Source: an uncultured Bacteroidota bacterium (lineage in GTDB: Bacteria > Bacteroidota > Bacteroidia > Chitinophagales > Chitinophagaceae). From it: 64,000 bases of DNA. Of this stretch, positions 9,584 to 17,882 are shown in pieces. Under the pieces are notes generated by a model. That model worked only from the letters and a program-made list of their open reading frames with translations. It had not been told where the DNA came from and searched no databases. The position numbers and the translations under genes are program-made. The DNA lies in NCBI GenBank assembly GCA_903831575.1, contig CAIKYB010000033.1:1-64000 (forward strand), written 5' to 3'. Each line of letters begins with the position of its first letter. The first letter of the stretch is position 1.

Positions 9584-9766
9584 ATTTGCTAATTATCTTG
9601 GCTTTTGTTTTCATTGAAGTTCAGTTAATTTTTTATAGTTAATTCCAAAGAAATTGAAATGTTGTTACACCCCATAAGTTTATTTTTTTTGGCGGGTGTA
9701 ACATAACTGAAACAAAGAAGTAAAAATATAAACCCCAAAATGCAGAATCCCTTCATTCTAAAGCAT

Positions 9767-9797
9767 AAAAAAAGGCTTTACATTCCTGTAAAACCTT
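9767..9797 (-). terminator. Terminator of the tRNA-Lys transcript
   Basis: Read on the minus strand: an 11-bp stem (9787-9797 with 9772-9782, one G-T wobble), a GGAA tetraloop and seven Ts. It starts 5 bases after the tRNA 3' end. Confidence 0.8.
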
Positions 9798-9802
9798 CCT
9801 TG

Positions 9803-9875
9803 TGAACTGGCTGGGACTCGAACCCAGGACCCATACATTAAAAGTGTATTGCTCTACCAACTGAGCTACCAATTC
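9803..9875 (-). tRNA. tRNA-Lys (UUU)
   Basis: A complete 73-base cloverleaf on the minus strand. The acceptor GAATTGG pairs with CCAGTTC, with discriminator A. The D arm is GCTC...GAGC, and the anticodon stem ATACA/TGTAT holds loop CTTTTAA (anticodon TTT). The T arm is CTGGG-TTCGAGT-CCCAG. The 3' CCA is not encoded. It stands alone and has its own terminator. Confidence 0.95.
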
Positions 9876-10003
9876 TTCTTACCCTGTTTAAAGGTTTGCA
9901 AAAATAGGACAATTCACTATTTGAATCAAATTTTTTATAGAGATTTTGATATTTATTATTCACATTATTGAATAACTCTTTACAAATGCCACCAATACTC
10001 ACT

Positions 10004-10011
10004 TACTTTTG
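10004..10011 (+). promoter_or_regulatory. -7 box TACTTTTG for the SDR gene
   Basis: Matches the Bacteroidota TAnnTTTG -7 consensus, 14 bases before the ATG at 10026. A TTTA at 9979-9982, 21 bases upstream, may serve as the -33 box. Confidence 0.5.
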
Positions 10012-10025
10012 CTTAATTATATAAA

Positions 10026-10835
10026 ATGAATAACTTTTTCAATAACAAAATCATTGCAATTACAGGCGGAAGTGAAGGTATTGGCAAATCTCTGATTGAA
10101 ATGCTACTTCCACTTGGGGCTAAAATCTCTACATGTGCAAGAAATAAAAACAAACTTGAGGAGCTCCAATTAAAACATACTAATGAATTTTTACATTGTG
10201 TAGTTGCCGATGTAAGTGAATATAATGATTGCAAATTATTTATTGAGTCTACTATTCTCCAATACGGAGGAATTGATATTTTAATAAACAACGCAGGCAT
10301 ATCAATGAAATCTTTATTTGTTGATGTAGATGTAACAGTCATTAAAAAACTCATGGATGTCAATTTTTTAGGCGCAGTTTATTGTACAAAACTTGCCATA
10401 AATTCTATAATAGAAAGAAAAGGAACAATTGTAGGCATCTCTTCTATTGCAGGATATAGAGGCCTGCCAGGAAGAAGTGGCTACTCTGCAAGTAAATTTG
10501 CGCTCAATGGATGGATGGAATCTTTAAGAACTGAACTATTGCACGCCGATGTAAATGTAATGTGGGTGTGCCCTGGATATACTAAAAGCAATATCAGAAA
10601 CGCTGCACTTAATGATAAAGCTATTGCTCAAGGAGAAAGTCCATTAGACGAAAACTCATTAATGAGCGCTGAAAATTGTGCAAGACATATTCTACATGCA
10701 ATCAAAAAAAAGAAAAGAACTTTAATTCTTACTTTTAAAGGCAAACAAACTGTTTGGATGAATAAATTATTTGCTTCACTTACTGATAAATTAACCTACC
10801 GGTTTTTCTTTAAAAATGGAAAACTCATCAAATAA
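10026..10835 (+). CDS. Short-chain dehydrogenase/reductase of unknown substrate
   Basis: 269 residues with classical SDR motifs: TGGSEGIG near the N-terminus, NNAGIS, an SSIAGYRG serine segment, the YSASK catalytic pair and the CPGYTKSNI motif. It is an NAD(P)H-dependent cytoplasmic oxidoreductase. The C-terminal basic stretch (KKKKRTLILTFKGK) and hydrophobic-aromatic end (LTYRFFFKNGK) resemble SDRs that sit against membranes and act on lipid or keto-acyl substrates; this is only a resemblance. It has its own promoter-like box and stands alone between the tRNA and a SAM adenosyltransferase-like gene, so context does not give the substrate. Confidence 0.8.
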   Translation: MNNFFNNKIIAITGGSEGIGKSLIEMLLPLGAKISTCARNKNKLEELQLKHTNEFLHCVVADVSEYNDCKLFIESTILQYGGIDILINNAGISMKSLFVDVDVTVIKKLMDVNFLGAVYCTKLAINSIIERKGTIVGISSIAGYRGLPGRSGYSASKFALNGWMESLRTELLHADVNVMWVCPGYTKSNIRNAALNDKAIAQGESPLDENSLMSAENCARHILHAIKKKKRTLILTFKGKQTVWMNKLFASLTDKLTYRFFFKNGKLIK

Positions 10836-10908
10836 TTTCAACAGCTTTAGTTTAGACTTGATAAAAAAAATAACTTTAACTTTAGGCCTAAAATATTAAT
10901 TACTCAAA

Positions 10909-11721
10909 ATGCCCTTACTGACCCTTACTACTGATATCAGCGAAAAGGATTTTCTTGTGGGCGCTATCAAAGGGCAGTTGTTACGTTACCAGCCAGATTT
11001 AAATATTATTGACATCACTCATTCCCTAACTGCTTTTAATTATGCTCAGGCCGCTTATGTATGCAGAAGCGCCATTAAAAACTTCCCTACCGGCACCTAT
11101 CACTTAATGTTAGTGAATATTTTTGATGAAGACCCAGAATACATGCTCCTTGCAGAACATAATGGACATTTCATTGGTTGTGCAGACAATGGATTACTAA
11201 CAATGATATTAGAAGAATCTCCTCAAAAAGTAGTAGGACTTGAATTAGATAAATCAATTCAAAAAAGTTCTCTTTTTTTTACAAATGTTTTTGCCAAAGC
11301 TTTACAGGAACTTCAAAATGGAAAAACAATTGAAGAAGTTGGTAACATGAATATTCAAATCAGAGAAAAACATCCGCTCAAACCAATGATTGGCGACAAC
11401 TGGATGGAAGGACAAATAATTTATATCGACAACTTTGAAAATGTAATTGTGAATATTAATAAAGTTGAATTTGAAGAGCACAGAAGAGGAAGATCATTTT
11501 CCATTATTTTCAAAAGAGATGAAGTCATCGATAAATTAAGTAATAATTATTCAGATGTTCCTAAAAGCGATAAGCTGGCCTTCTTTAATTCGGCTGGATA
11601 CCTTGAAATAGCCATCAACAATGGTAATGCAGCAGGACTCTTTGGATTACAAGGATTTTCTGAAAGTCAAACAATAAATAATAAGGTATTTTATCAAACA
11701 GTCAGAGTACATTTTCAATAA
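10909..11721 (+). CDS. SAM hydroxide adenosyltransferase family protein (DUF62, chlorinase/fluorinase-like)
   Basis: 270 residues. The family uses water or halide to cleave S-adenosylmethionine to adenosine (or a 5'-haloadenosine) and methionine; ordinary members are hydroxide adenosyltransferases. Supporting segments are LTTDISEKDFLVGAIKGQ at the N-terminus, IIDITHSL, the ADNGLL segment, YIDNFENVIVNI in the middle, and FNSAGYLEIAINNGNAAGLFG at the C-terminal domain, the usual order for both domains. The usual TDFG motif is here TTDIS. There is no biosynthetic cluster nearby, so true halogenase activity is unlikely. The gene stands alone and ends at a strong bidirectional hairpin. Confidence 0.85.
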   Translation: MPLLTLTTDISEKDFLVGAIKGQLLRYQPDLNIIDITHSLTAFNYAQAAYVCRSAIKNFPTGTYHLMLVNIFDEDPEYMLLAEHNGHFIGCADNGLLTMILEESPQKVVGLELDKSIQKSSLFFTNVFAKALQELQNGKTIEEVGNMNIQIREKHPLKPMIGDNWMEGQIIYIDNFENVIVNINKVEFEEHRRGRSFSIIFKRDEVIDKLSNNYSDVPKSDKLAFFNSAGYLEIAINNGNAAGLFGLQGFSESQTINNKVFYQTVRVHFQ

Positions 11722-11735
11722 TACCAAATCATATA

Positions 11736-11774
11736 AATAGAAAAGCCACACAATTAATGTATGGCTTTTCTATT
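11736..11774. terminator. Bidirectional terminator between convergent genes
   Basis: A 13-bp perfect stem, AATAGAAAAGCCA (11736-11748) with TGGCTTTTCTATT (11762-11774). It is A-rich on the left and T-rich on the right, so it can stop both the plus-strand SAM adenosyltransferase-like gene and the minus-strand DsbA-fold gene ending at 11789. Confidence 0.8.
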
Positions 11775-11788
11775 TTCTTATTCAATTC

Positions 11789-12679
11789 CTATGCTCTTTG
11801 CTTAACTGATTTTGCTGATTTAACAGTTTTTTTTACTGTCTTAACCACCTTTACAGGACTTGTAGCTTTTGTAACTTTCTTAGACGTAAGTACTTTTGCA
11901 ACTTTTGCTGGTTTGGTTACTTTTGCAACTTTTATAGGGGTAAGTACTTTTGCAACTTTTGCTGGTTTGGTTACTTTTGCAACTTTTACTGGGGTAAGTA
12001 TTTTTGCAACCTTTACTGGTTTGGTTACTTTTGCAACTTTTAATGGAGTTGCTACTTTTACAGATTTTGCTGTATTTGGCTTACCCACTTCTTTCACTTC
12101 TCTTATTCGCGGCTTTACTGATATAGCAGGAATTCCTTTTTTTAATCTTTTAAATGCATCTTCAATTGCTTTACTCAGCTCTTCGTAAGTAGCTTTACCT
12201 GTAACCAAAGTTCCATTTACAAAAAAAGTAGGCACATCTTTTACACCCCTATCAAGACCTTCTCTCAAATCCCCTTGAACCTGCCAGCCGTAAGTCGCAT
12301 TAACCAATTCATCAAGGAATTTTTTATTATTTACACCTGCCTCTTTGGAATGCAATTTTAAACTTGTAGTGCCAAGATTTCTTCTGTTTGCAAATAAAAT
12401 ATTATGCATTTCCCAAAACTTTCCTTCCTGAGCTGTAGCCACAGCAGCTTCTCCTGCTTTTAAACTTCTCTGGTGTATTTTTGTTAATGGGAAATGACGG
12501 AAATTAAATCTAATTCTACCATCATAATCTTCTAATAATTTTTTTACAATCTCATTAGCATTAGCACAAACTTCACTTTCATACTCTCCAAATTCTTCCA
12601 AAGTTACCTCTGCCTTAGGATTACCTACAAATACATCTCTAGGTTCAATAATTTCAACAATTTCTTTTTTAAATGCCAT
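11789..12679 (-). CDS. DsbA/thioredoxin-fold protein with a histone-H1-like lysine-rich tail
   Basis: 296 residues. Residues 10-180 match the Thioredoxin_4/DsbA fold: VTLEEFGEYE, RFNFRHFPL, GKFWEMHNILF, and the cis-proline DVPTFFVNG (P150). The usual CPYC site reads SEVC (35-38), so the nucleophilic first cysteine is lost and C38 is the only cysteine. Residues about 185-296 form a basic Lys/Val/Ala/Pro/Thr tail with 18-residue repeats (KVAKVTKPAKVAKVLTPI), like H1-type or AlgP-like DNA-binding tails. There is no signal peptide, so it is probably cytoplasmic. It may be a nucleoid-associated or redox-inactive chaperone-like protein; the function is not known. The long plus-strand frame opposite this tail is a by-product of the repeats. 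Confidence 0.85.
   Translation of the reverse strand: MAFKKEIVEIIEPRDVFVGNPKAEVTLEEFGEYESEVCANANEIVKKLLEDYDGRIRFNFRHFPLTKIHQRSLKAGEAAVATAQEGKFWEMHNILFANRRNLGTTSLKLHSKEAGVNNKKFLDELVNATYGWQVQGDLREGLDRGVKDVPTFFVNGTLVTGKATYEELSKAIEDAFKRLKKGIPAISVKPRIREVKEVGKPNTAKSVKVATPLKVAKVTKPVKVAKILTPVKVAKVTKPAKVAKVLTPIKVAKVTKPAKVAKVLTSKKVTKATSPVKVVKTVKKTVKSAKSVKQRA
11889..12050. repeat. 54-bp tandem repeats in the lysine-rich tail
   Basis: Units start at 11889, 11943 and 11997, exactly 54 bp (18 codons) apart and nearly identical. They encode the KVAK-rich repeats of the minus-strand protein. Weaker half-unit similarity flanks the array. Confidence 0.85.
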
Positions 12680-12874
12680 TTTCTATTTATTTTTTTATCT
12701 ATTTTACAATCAAACAATGAAATAATAATATTGTTCGTACTGTACGTTTCTACTTCGAATTCGGCTGAAGTTATGTAATTTTGTTTTCTTTTAAAAACTG
12801 GAATGTAAATTTATGGAATAATTCTTTATAACTATTTGATTATAAGCACATTAAAGCTCATTAAAATTTTGTTA

Positions 12875-15493
12875 TTATGCATTAATTGTCGCTTTATTTT
12901 CAATTCCATTTCTAAAAACTACCAGCCCATCAAATACATCTACTGTAACTGGAAGACTTTTGTTGATATCATCCATTAGAATTTTTTTACTTAATGGGTT
13001 GACTATTTGCTTCTGAATAAGTCGTTTTAAAGGCCTTGCTCCAAACTGAGGATCAAACCCATTTTCTGCCAGATATTCTAAAGCGTAATCATTAAACTCT
13101 AGATTAATCCCATTTTTAGCCACTATTTTCTTCAAGTCATTCAATTGAATGGTGATAATATTTTTAATATCATTTTTCATTAATGGCTGAAACATGATGA
13201 CTTCATCAATTCTATTTAAAAATTCTGGTCTAATGGTTTGTTTAAGCAGACTTAAAACTTCTGATTTTGTTTTTTCTACAATGTCAAACTTATTCTTCTC
13301 TGTAACTTTTTCGAAGTTTTCTTGAATAATTTGACTGCCTAAATTACTAGTCATGATAATAATCGTGTTCTTGAAATTTACAAGCCGCCCTTTATTATCT
13401 GTAAGTCTTCCATCATCCAACACCTGCAATAAAACATTATAAACATCCGGATGCGCCTTTTCGATTTCATCAAGTAATACTACTGAATAAGGCTTTCTCC
13501 TAACCGCTTCTGTCAATTGGCCACCCTCATCATACCCTACATATCCAGGAGGTGCCCCAACCAATCTGCTTACAGTATGTTTTTCCTGGTATTCACTCAT
13601 GTCGATTCTGGTTATCATACTTTCATCATCAAACAAATAATCTGCCAATGCCTTTGCTAACTCGGTTTTACCCACTCCTGTTGTTCCTAAAAATATGAAT
13701 GACCCTATTGGACGTTTCACATCTTGCAATCCTGCTCTACTTCGTCTAATCGCATCCGATACTGCCTCAATGGCTTCCTCTTGCCCTACTATTCTTTTAT
13801 GCAATTCGTCCTCAAGATGCAACAGTTTTTCACGATCACTCTGCAACATTTTAACTACAGGAATACCTGTAGCTTTTGCAATGCTTTCGGCGATATCATC
13901 TGCATCAACTTCTTCTTTCAATAATCTCTTTTCAGATAATTCATCAAGGTGTCCAGACCATTCAATAATCAAAGTTTCCTGTAATTTTATTTTTCCATAA
14001 CGTATCTCTGCAACTTTTCCGTAATCTCCATTTCGTTCAGCTTGTTCCGCCTCCTGTTTTAATTTTTCAATCTCAGCTTTGCCATTTTGAATCTTTTCTA
14101 CTATTTCTTTTTCTGATTTCCACTTCGACATGTAAGTATCTCTTTCTACAGAAAGATTCGCAATTTCTGTATTAAGTTCTTTTAACTTAAATTCATCTTG
14201 CTCTCTTTTTATTGCTTCACGCTCAATTTCTAATTGTCGGATATGCCGCTCCAATTTATCCAGCTCTTCTGGCATAGAATTCATCTCTAATCTAAGCTTA
14301 GCGGCACTTTCATCAATCAAATCAATCGCTTTGTCAGGCAAAAAGCGATCTGTAATATACCGGTGCGACAATTCTACAGCTGCAATAATAGCTTCATCCT
14401 TAATACGAACATGATGATAGGTTTCATACCTGTCTTTTATGCCACGAAGAATTGAAATGGCATCTTCAATAGAAGGCTCATCAATCATTACTTTTTGAAA
14501 CCTACGCTCCAACGCTTTGTCTTTTTCGAAATATTTCTGATACTCATTTAATGTGGTGGCGCCTATTGCTCTCAACTCTCCTCTTGCTAATGCTGGCTTT
14601 AAAATATTCGCAGCATCCATCGCGCCATCTCCACCACCAGCCCCAACTAATGTGTGTATCTCATCTATAAATAAAATAATCTCGCCGTCACTATCCGTAA
14701 CTTCCTTCACAACAGCTTTTAATCTTTCCTCAAACTCCCCTTTATATTTTGCACCAGCAATCAACTGCCCCATATCAAGCGCATAAATAATTTTTGATTT
14801 TAGATTTTCGGGAACGTCTCCATTAACAATCCGCATGGCTAAACCTTCTGCAATGGCAGTTTTACCAACACCTGGCTCTCCCACCAATATTGGATTATTT
14901 TTAGTTCTCCTACTTAAAATATGTAACGTCCTTCTGATTTCTTCATCCCTTCCAATTACAGGATCCAACTTCCCCACTCTTGCAGCCTCAATTAAATTCT
15001 TTGCATACTTGTTCAACGCGTTAAAAGAACTTTCTTGTGTTTGCGAATTTATGGTTGCTCCTTTTCTTAACTCTTTAATCGCACTAATCAATCCTTTCTC
15101 AGTGAGACCCGTATCTTTCAACAAATTTCCAATAGTATCCTTCCCTTGCAAAAGAGCTAATAATAAATGTTCCGGTGCTATAAACTCATCACCAAATTGT
15201 TTTAAAAATGTACCTGCCCTTAACATAGCAGCATTAGCGTCTCTACCAATTGACTGCGCTGGCTCTGCTGATGATTGTGGCAACTTATTCAACAAATCAA
15301 GCAACTTGGATTCCAATAAATTAATTGTAACATTATTTTTCTTTAATAAATAAGATATGGAAGAGTCTTCTATAGATAATAAAGATTTCAAGATGTGTTC
15401 GCATTCAATGTTTGGGTTACCTTGGTTAAAAGCCAATTGTTGAGATTGTTGAATAACTTCGGTCGCTTTAATGGTATAATTACTTAGATTCAT
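12875..15493 (-). CDS. clpB: ClpB protein disaggregase
   Basis: 872 residues from the ATG at 15493, which gives the family N-terminus MNLSNYTIKATEVIQ; the frame extends 10 codons further upstream, but that part looks non-native. ClpB is a hexameric AAA+ disaggregase that works with DnaK in the cytoplasm. It has the N domain (1-145), NBD1 with GEPGVGKT (205-212), a coiled-coil middle domain (about 400-520), NBD2 with GTTGVGKT near residue 605, and RIDMSEYQE. The arginine finger regions and C-terminal domain are complete. The gene is monocistronic. I found no sequence that is clearly a heat-shock promoter. Confidence 0.97.
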   Translation of the reverse strand: MNLSNYTIKATEVIQQSQQLAFNQGNPNIECEHILKSLLSIEDSSISYLLKKNNVTINLLESKLLDLLNKLPQSSAEPAQSIGRDANAAMLRAGTFLKQFGDEFIAPEHLLLALLQGKDTIGNLLKDTGLTEKGLISAIKELRKGATINSQTQESSFNALNKYAKNLIEAARVGKLDPVIGRDEEIRRTLHILSRRTKNNPILVGEPGVGKTAIAEGLAMRIVNGDVPENLKSKIIYALDMGQLIAGAKYKGEFEERLKAVVKEVTDSDGEIILFIDEIHTLVGAGGGDGAMDAANILKPALARGELRAIGATTLNEYQKYFEKDKALERRFQKVMIDEPSIEDAISILRGIKDRYETYHHVRIKDEAIIAAVELSHRYITDRFLPDKAIDLIDESAAKLRLEMNSMPEELDKLERHIRQLEIEREAIKREQDEFKLKELNTEIANLSVERDTYMSKWKSEKEIVEKIQNGKAEIEKLKQEAEQAERNGDYGKVAEIRYGKIKLQETLIIEWSGHLDELSEKRLLKEEVDADDIAESIAKATGIPVVKMLQSDREKLLHLEDELHKRIVGQEEAIEAVSDAIRRSRAGLQDVKRPIGSFIFLGTTGVGKTELAKALADYLFDDESMITRIDMSEYQEKHTVSRLVGAPPGYVGYDEGGQLTEAVRRKPYSVVLLDEIEKAHPDVYNVLLQVLDDGRLTDNKGRLVNFKNTIIIMTSNLGSQIIQENFEKVTEKNKFDIVEKTKSEVLSLLKQTIRPEFLNRIDEVIMFQPLMKNDIKNIITIQLNDLKKIVAKNGINLEFNDYALEYLAENGFDPQFGARPLKRLIQKQIVNPLSKKILMDDINKSLPVTVDVFDGLVVFRNGIENKATINA

Positions 15494-15745
15494 GATTATT
15501 ATATTTGATACAGTAAATGTCAAATCTCAATCCAAGTTAAATAACATGCTATTCTGTCGTATAAATACTATCAATACTGACTTTGTTGCATAATTCAAAT
15601 CATATTCATGCTATTTTATCATCACAAAGAAAATGTTCTATAATTTAAAGGAACATTTCAATAACAATTAATCCATAGTTTTGTCTTTAATTAATTCCTG
15701 ACAAACTCAATTGCATAATTATCCAAGTTCAATCATTAATAAAAA

Positions 15746-16549
15746 ATGAAAAACACACTACTGGCATTACTAATTTTATTAACTGCCCTTAATTCCTTCT
15801 CACAAACAAAAAGCAAGTTTTTCAAAGGCATGTATATCCAATGGGGATACAATACAGAATGGTATACCAGAAGTAATATTCATTTTAAGTTAGGAAACGG
15901 AAATGACTTTATTGTTCATAATGCGAAAGCTTCCGACAAGCCAGACTTAGATGCAATTTTAAAAAAGCCTACAGAGATCTCTATCCCTCAGTATAATTAT
16001 AGAATTGGATTTTATCTCAACGAAAAAAAAACGAGGTCCATCGAACTCAATTTTGATCATGCCAAGTATGTTGTGAATGATTTTCAAACAGCACATGTAA
16101 CGGGAACGATCGATGGTAAAAGTGTTGACGGAGACAGTGTATTAAATCCTGAAACATTCCTCCATGTTGAACATACCGATGGCGCAAATTGGTTACATAT
16201 CAATTATGTTCAACAGAATACCATAGTAAAGACAAGAAATAATAAAAGAGCTTTGGTGAATTTAATATGGAAAGTTGGAGCTGGCATCAACATCCCTCGT
16301 ACAGACTTCACCTGGCGCAATGATAGATTGAATAACAATTTTCATGTAGCGGGATACAATATTAGTGCAGAAGCTGGAGCCAGATTTTATTTGACAAAAA
16401 AGTTATTTCTTGAAGGAACAGGAAAGACTGGTTATGTGAGATATGTGAATGCACTTGCAAACACTACACAGATTAAAAACAGTTATGTAAAACATGCATT
16501 CGGTTACTTTGAACTTATCGGACTTATTGGATATGATATCATGTTTTAA
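15746..16549 (+). CDS. Predicted outer-membrane beta-barrel protein, unknown function
   Basis: 267 residues with a clear signal peptide ending in NSFSQ (about residues 1-20). The mature part has alternating hydrophobic/aromatic strands (YIQWGYNTEWY, NYRIGFYL, SIELNFDHAKYVV, WLHINYVQ, NLIWKVGAGINIP, NISAEAGARFYL) and ends in a hydrophobic/aromatic strand, GYDIMF, as outer-membrane barrels do. I do not recognise a named family. It is followed at 16 bases by a small membrane protein and then queG-anmK on the same strand, which may be one transcription unit. Confidence 0.7.
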   Translation: MKNTLLALLILLTALNSFSQTKSKFFKGMYIQWGYNTEWYTRSNIHFKLGNGNDFIVHNAKASDKPDLDAILKKPTEISIPQYNYRIGFYLNEKKTRSIELNFDHAKYVVNDFQTAHVTGTIDGKSVDGDSVLNPETFLHVEHTDGANWLHINYVQQNTIVKTRNNKRALVNLIWKVGAGINIPRTDFTWRNDRLNNNFHVAGYNISAEAGARFYLTKKLFLEGTGKTGYVRYVNALANTTQIKNSYVKHAFGYFELIGLIGYDIMF

Positions 16550-16565
16550 CTAAAAAATAATTGCC

Positions 16566-16928
16566 ATGTATGAACACAAAAAACAACAATTAGCACCAAA
16601 AGCTGTATTCAGACAAAGAATCAGATTCAATGCACTCATTGCTGTAATTATCCTTTTTGCAAGTTTATTCATTGGTATCATTGGATATAAAATAACAGTT
16701 CCAGAATTTGACTTCTACGACAGTTTATTAAATGCCTCTATGATATTGAGTGGAATGGGACCCGTTATTGATGCTCATATTGTATTAAGTAATACCGCAA
16801 AAGTTTTCGCCTCCTTTTATGCATTATTCAGTGGCATTACTTTCCTTTCTACTTTTGGGATTTTCTTGGCGCCTATTTTACATCGGTTCTTTCATAAATT
16901 ACATTTAGAAAGCGAAGACAATAATTAA
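16566..16928 (+). CDS. Small two-TM membrane protein, possibly ion-channel-like
   Basis: 120 residues. A basic N-terminus ([18 protein letters not shown]) is followed by TM1 (about 24-44), a re-entrant-looking segment with [18 protein letters not shown]2 (about 80-105) and a His/acid-rich tail. TM, short loop with SGMGP, TM recalls two-TM channel subunits, but the canonical potassium filter TVGYG is absent, so this is a resemblance only. It sits between an outer-membrane protein gene and queG. The function is not known. Confidence 0.7.
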   Translation: MYEHKKQQLAPKAVFRQRIRFNALIAVIILFASLFIGIIGYKITVPEFDFYDSLLNASMILSGMGPVIDAHIVLSNTAKVFASFYALFSGITFLSTFGIFLAPILHRFFHKLHLESEDNN

Positions 16929-16953
16929 TTTTTTGCTCTCCTCTCCTCTTAAG

Positions 16954-17880
16954 ATGAACAAACAACTTATTAGTCAGAATATAAAATCAACTGCAAAAGA
17001 GCTTGGTTTTGATTATTGTGGCATTGCAAAAGCGATACAATTAGATGATGATGCCAGAAGATTAGAAAGCTGGTTGAGCAAAGGATTTAATGGCACAATG
17101 CAATACATGCAAAATCATTTTGACTTAAGAATAGATCCTACAAAATTAGTACCTGATGCTAAATCAGTAATAACCTTATTGATTAATTATTTTCCAGAAG
17201 ATAAACAACTTGAAGATGCCCCTAAAATTGCGAAATATGCATTCGGTGAAGATTACCATCATGTAATAAAAAATAAACTAAATCATTTCTTCGCCAGAAT
17301 AAGAGAAGAAATCGGAGAAATAAATGGCAGAGGATTCGTAGATAGTGCGCCAGTATTGGAAAGAACCTGGGCGCAAAAATCAGGATTGGGATGGATTGGG
17401 AAAAATGGGAATTTAATCAACAAGAAACAAGGATCTTTTTTCTTTATCGCTTCACTAATTGTAGACATTGAACTTTATTATGACGACCCTTTTGTTAAAG
17501 ATTATTGTGGCAGTTGTACAAAGTGCATAGATAATTGCCCTACTGAAGCTATTCTGCCAGAAAAAATAATTGACGGAAGCAAATGTATTTCCTATTTTAC
17601 CATAGAATTAAAAGATGCGCTGATACCGGAAAAAATGAAAGGTAAATTTGACACTTGGCTGTTCGGATGCGATGTTTGTCAGGATGTTTGCCCATGGAAT
17701 CGTTTTTCTAAACCAACCAATGAAATAAAATTCAAACCATTACCAGAAATATTGAATTTTAATTCTAATGATTGGGAGGATTTAACAGAAGATAAATTCA
17801 GCACTGTTTTTAAAGACTCGCCCATCAAACGAAGTAAGTTTAAAGGCATCAAAAGAAACCTGCATTTTATTAAAGAATAA
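16954..17880 (+). CDS. queG: Epoxyqueuosine reductase
   Basis: 308 residues from the ATG at 16954; the frame opens earlier at a TTG (16933), but [19 protein letters not shown] is the family-like start. QueG is a cobalamin- and [4Fe-4S]-dependent enzyme that reduces epoxyqueuosine to queuosine in tRNA. Seen here: FDYCGIAKA near the N-terminus, WIGKNGNLI, the ferredoxin motif [12 protein letters not shown], the second cluster [13 protein letters not shown], and C-terminal [11 protein letters not shown]. It is followed 2 bases later by anmK, so the two are surely cotranscribed. Confidence 0.95.
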   Translation: MNKQLISQNIKSTAKELGFDYCGIAKAIQLDDDARRLESWLSKGFNGTMQYMQNHFDLRIDPTKLVPDAKSVITLLINYFPEDKQLEDAPKIAKYAFGEDYHHVIKNKLNHFFARIREEIGEINGRGFVDSAPVLERTWAQKSGLGWIGKNGNLINKKQGSFFFIASLIVDIELYYDDPFVKDYCGSCTKCIDNCPTEAILPEKIIDGSKCISYFTIELKDALIPEKMKGKFDTWLFGCDVCQDVCPWNRFSKPTNEIKFKPLPEILNFNSNDWEDLTEDKFSTVFKDSPIKRSKFKGIKRNLHFIKE

Positions 17881-17882
17881 AA

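Noticed and set aside
10909-11721. Genuine SAM-dependent halogenase
   Set aside because: There is no biosynthetic cluster nearby, and most family members are hydroxide adenosyltransferases.
11757-12188. A plus-strand open frame of 143 codons rich in Phe, Thr and Ala
   Set aside because: It is the antisense of the KVAK-rich repeat tail, kept open by the repeats; the minus-strand protein has the recognisable fold.
14835-15353. A 172-codon plus-strand frame within clpB
   Set aside because: It lies wholly antisense to a certain ClpB coding sequence, with no recognisable domain.
15631-15658. 8-bp inverted repeat AAATGTTC/GAACATTT upstream of the barrel gene
   Set aside because: It is AT-rich with a 12-base spacer and could easily be chance; nothing else supports a site.
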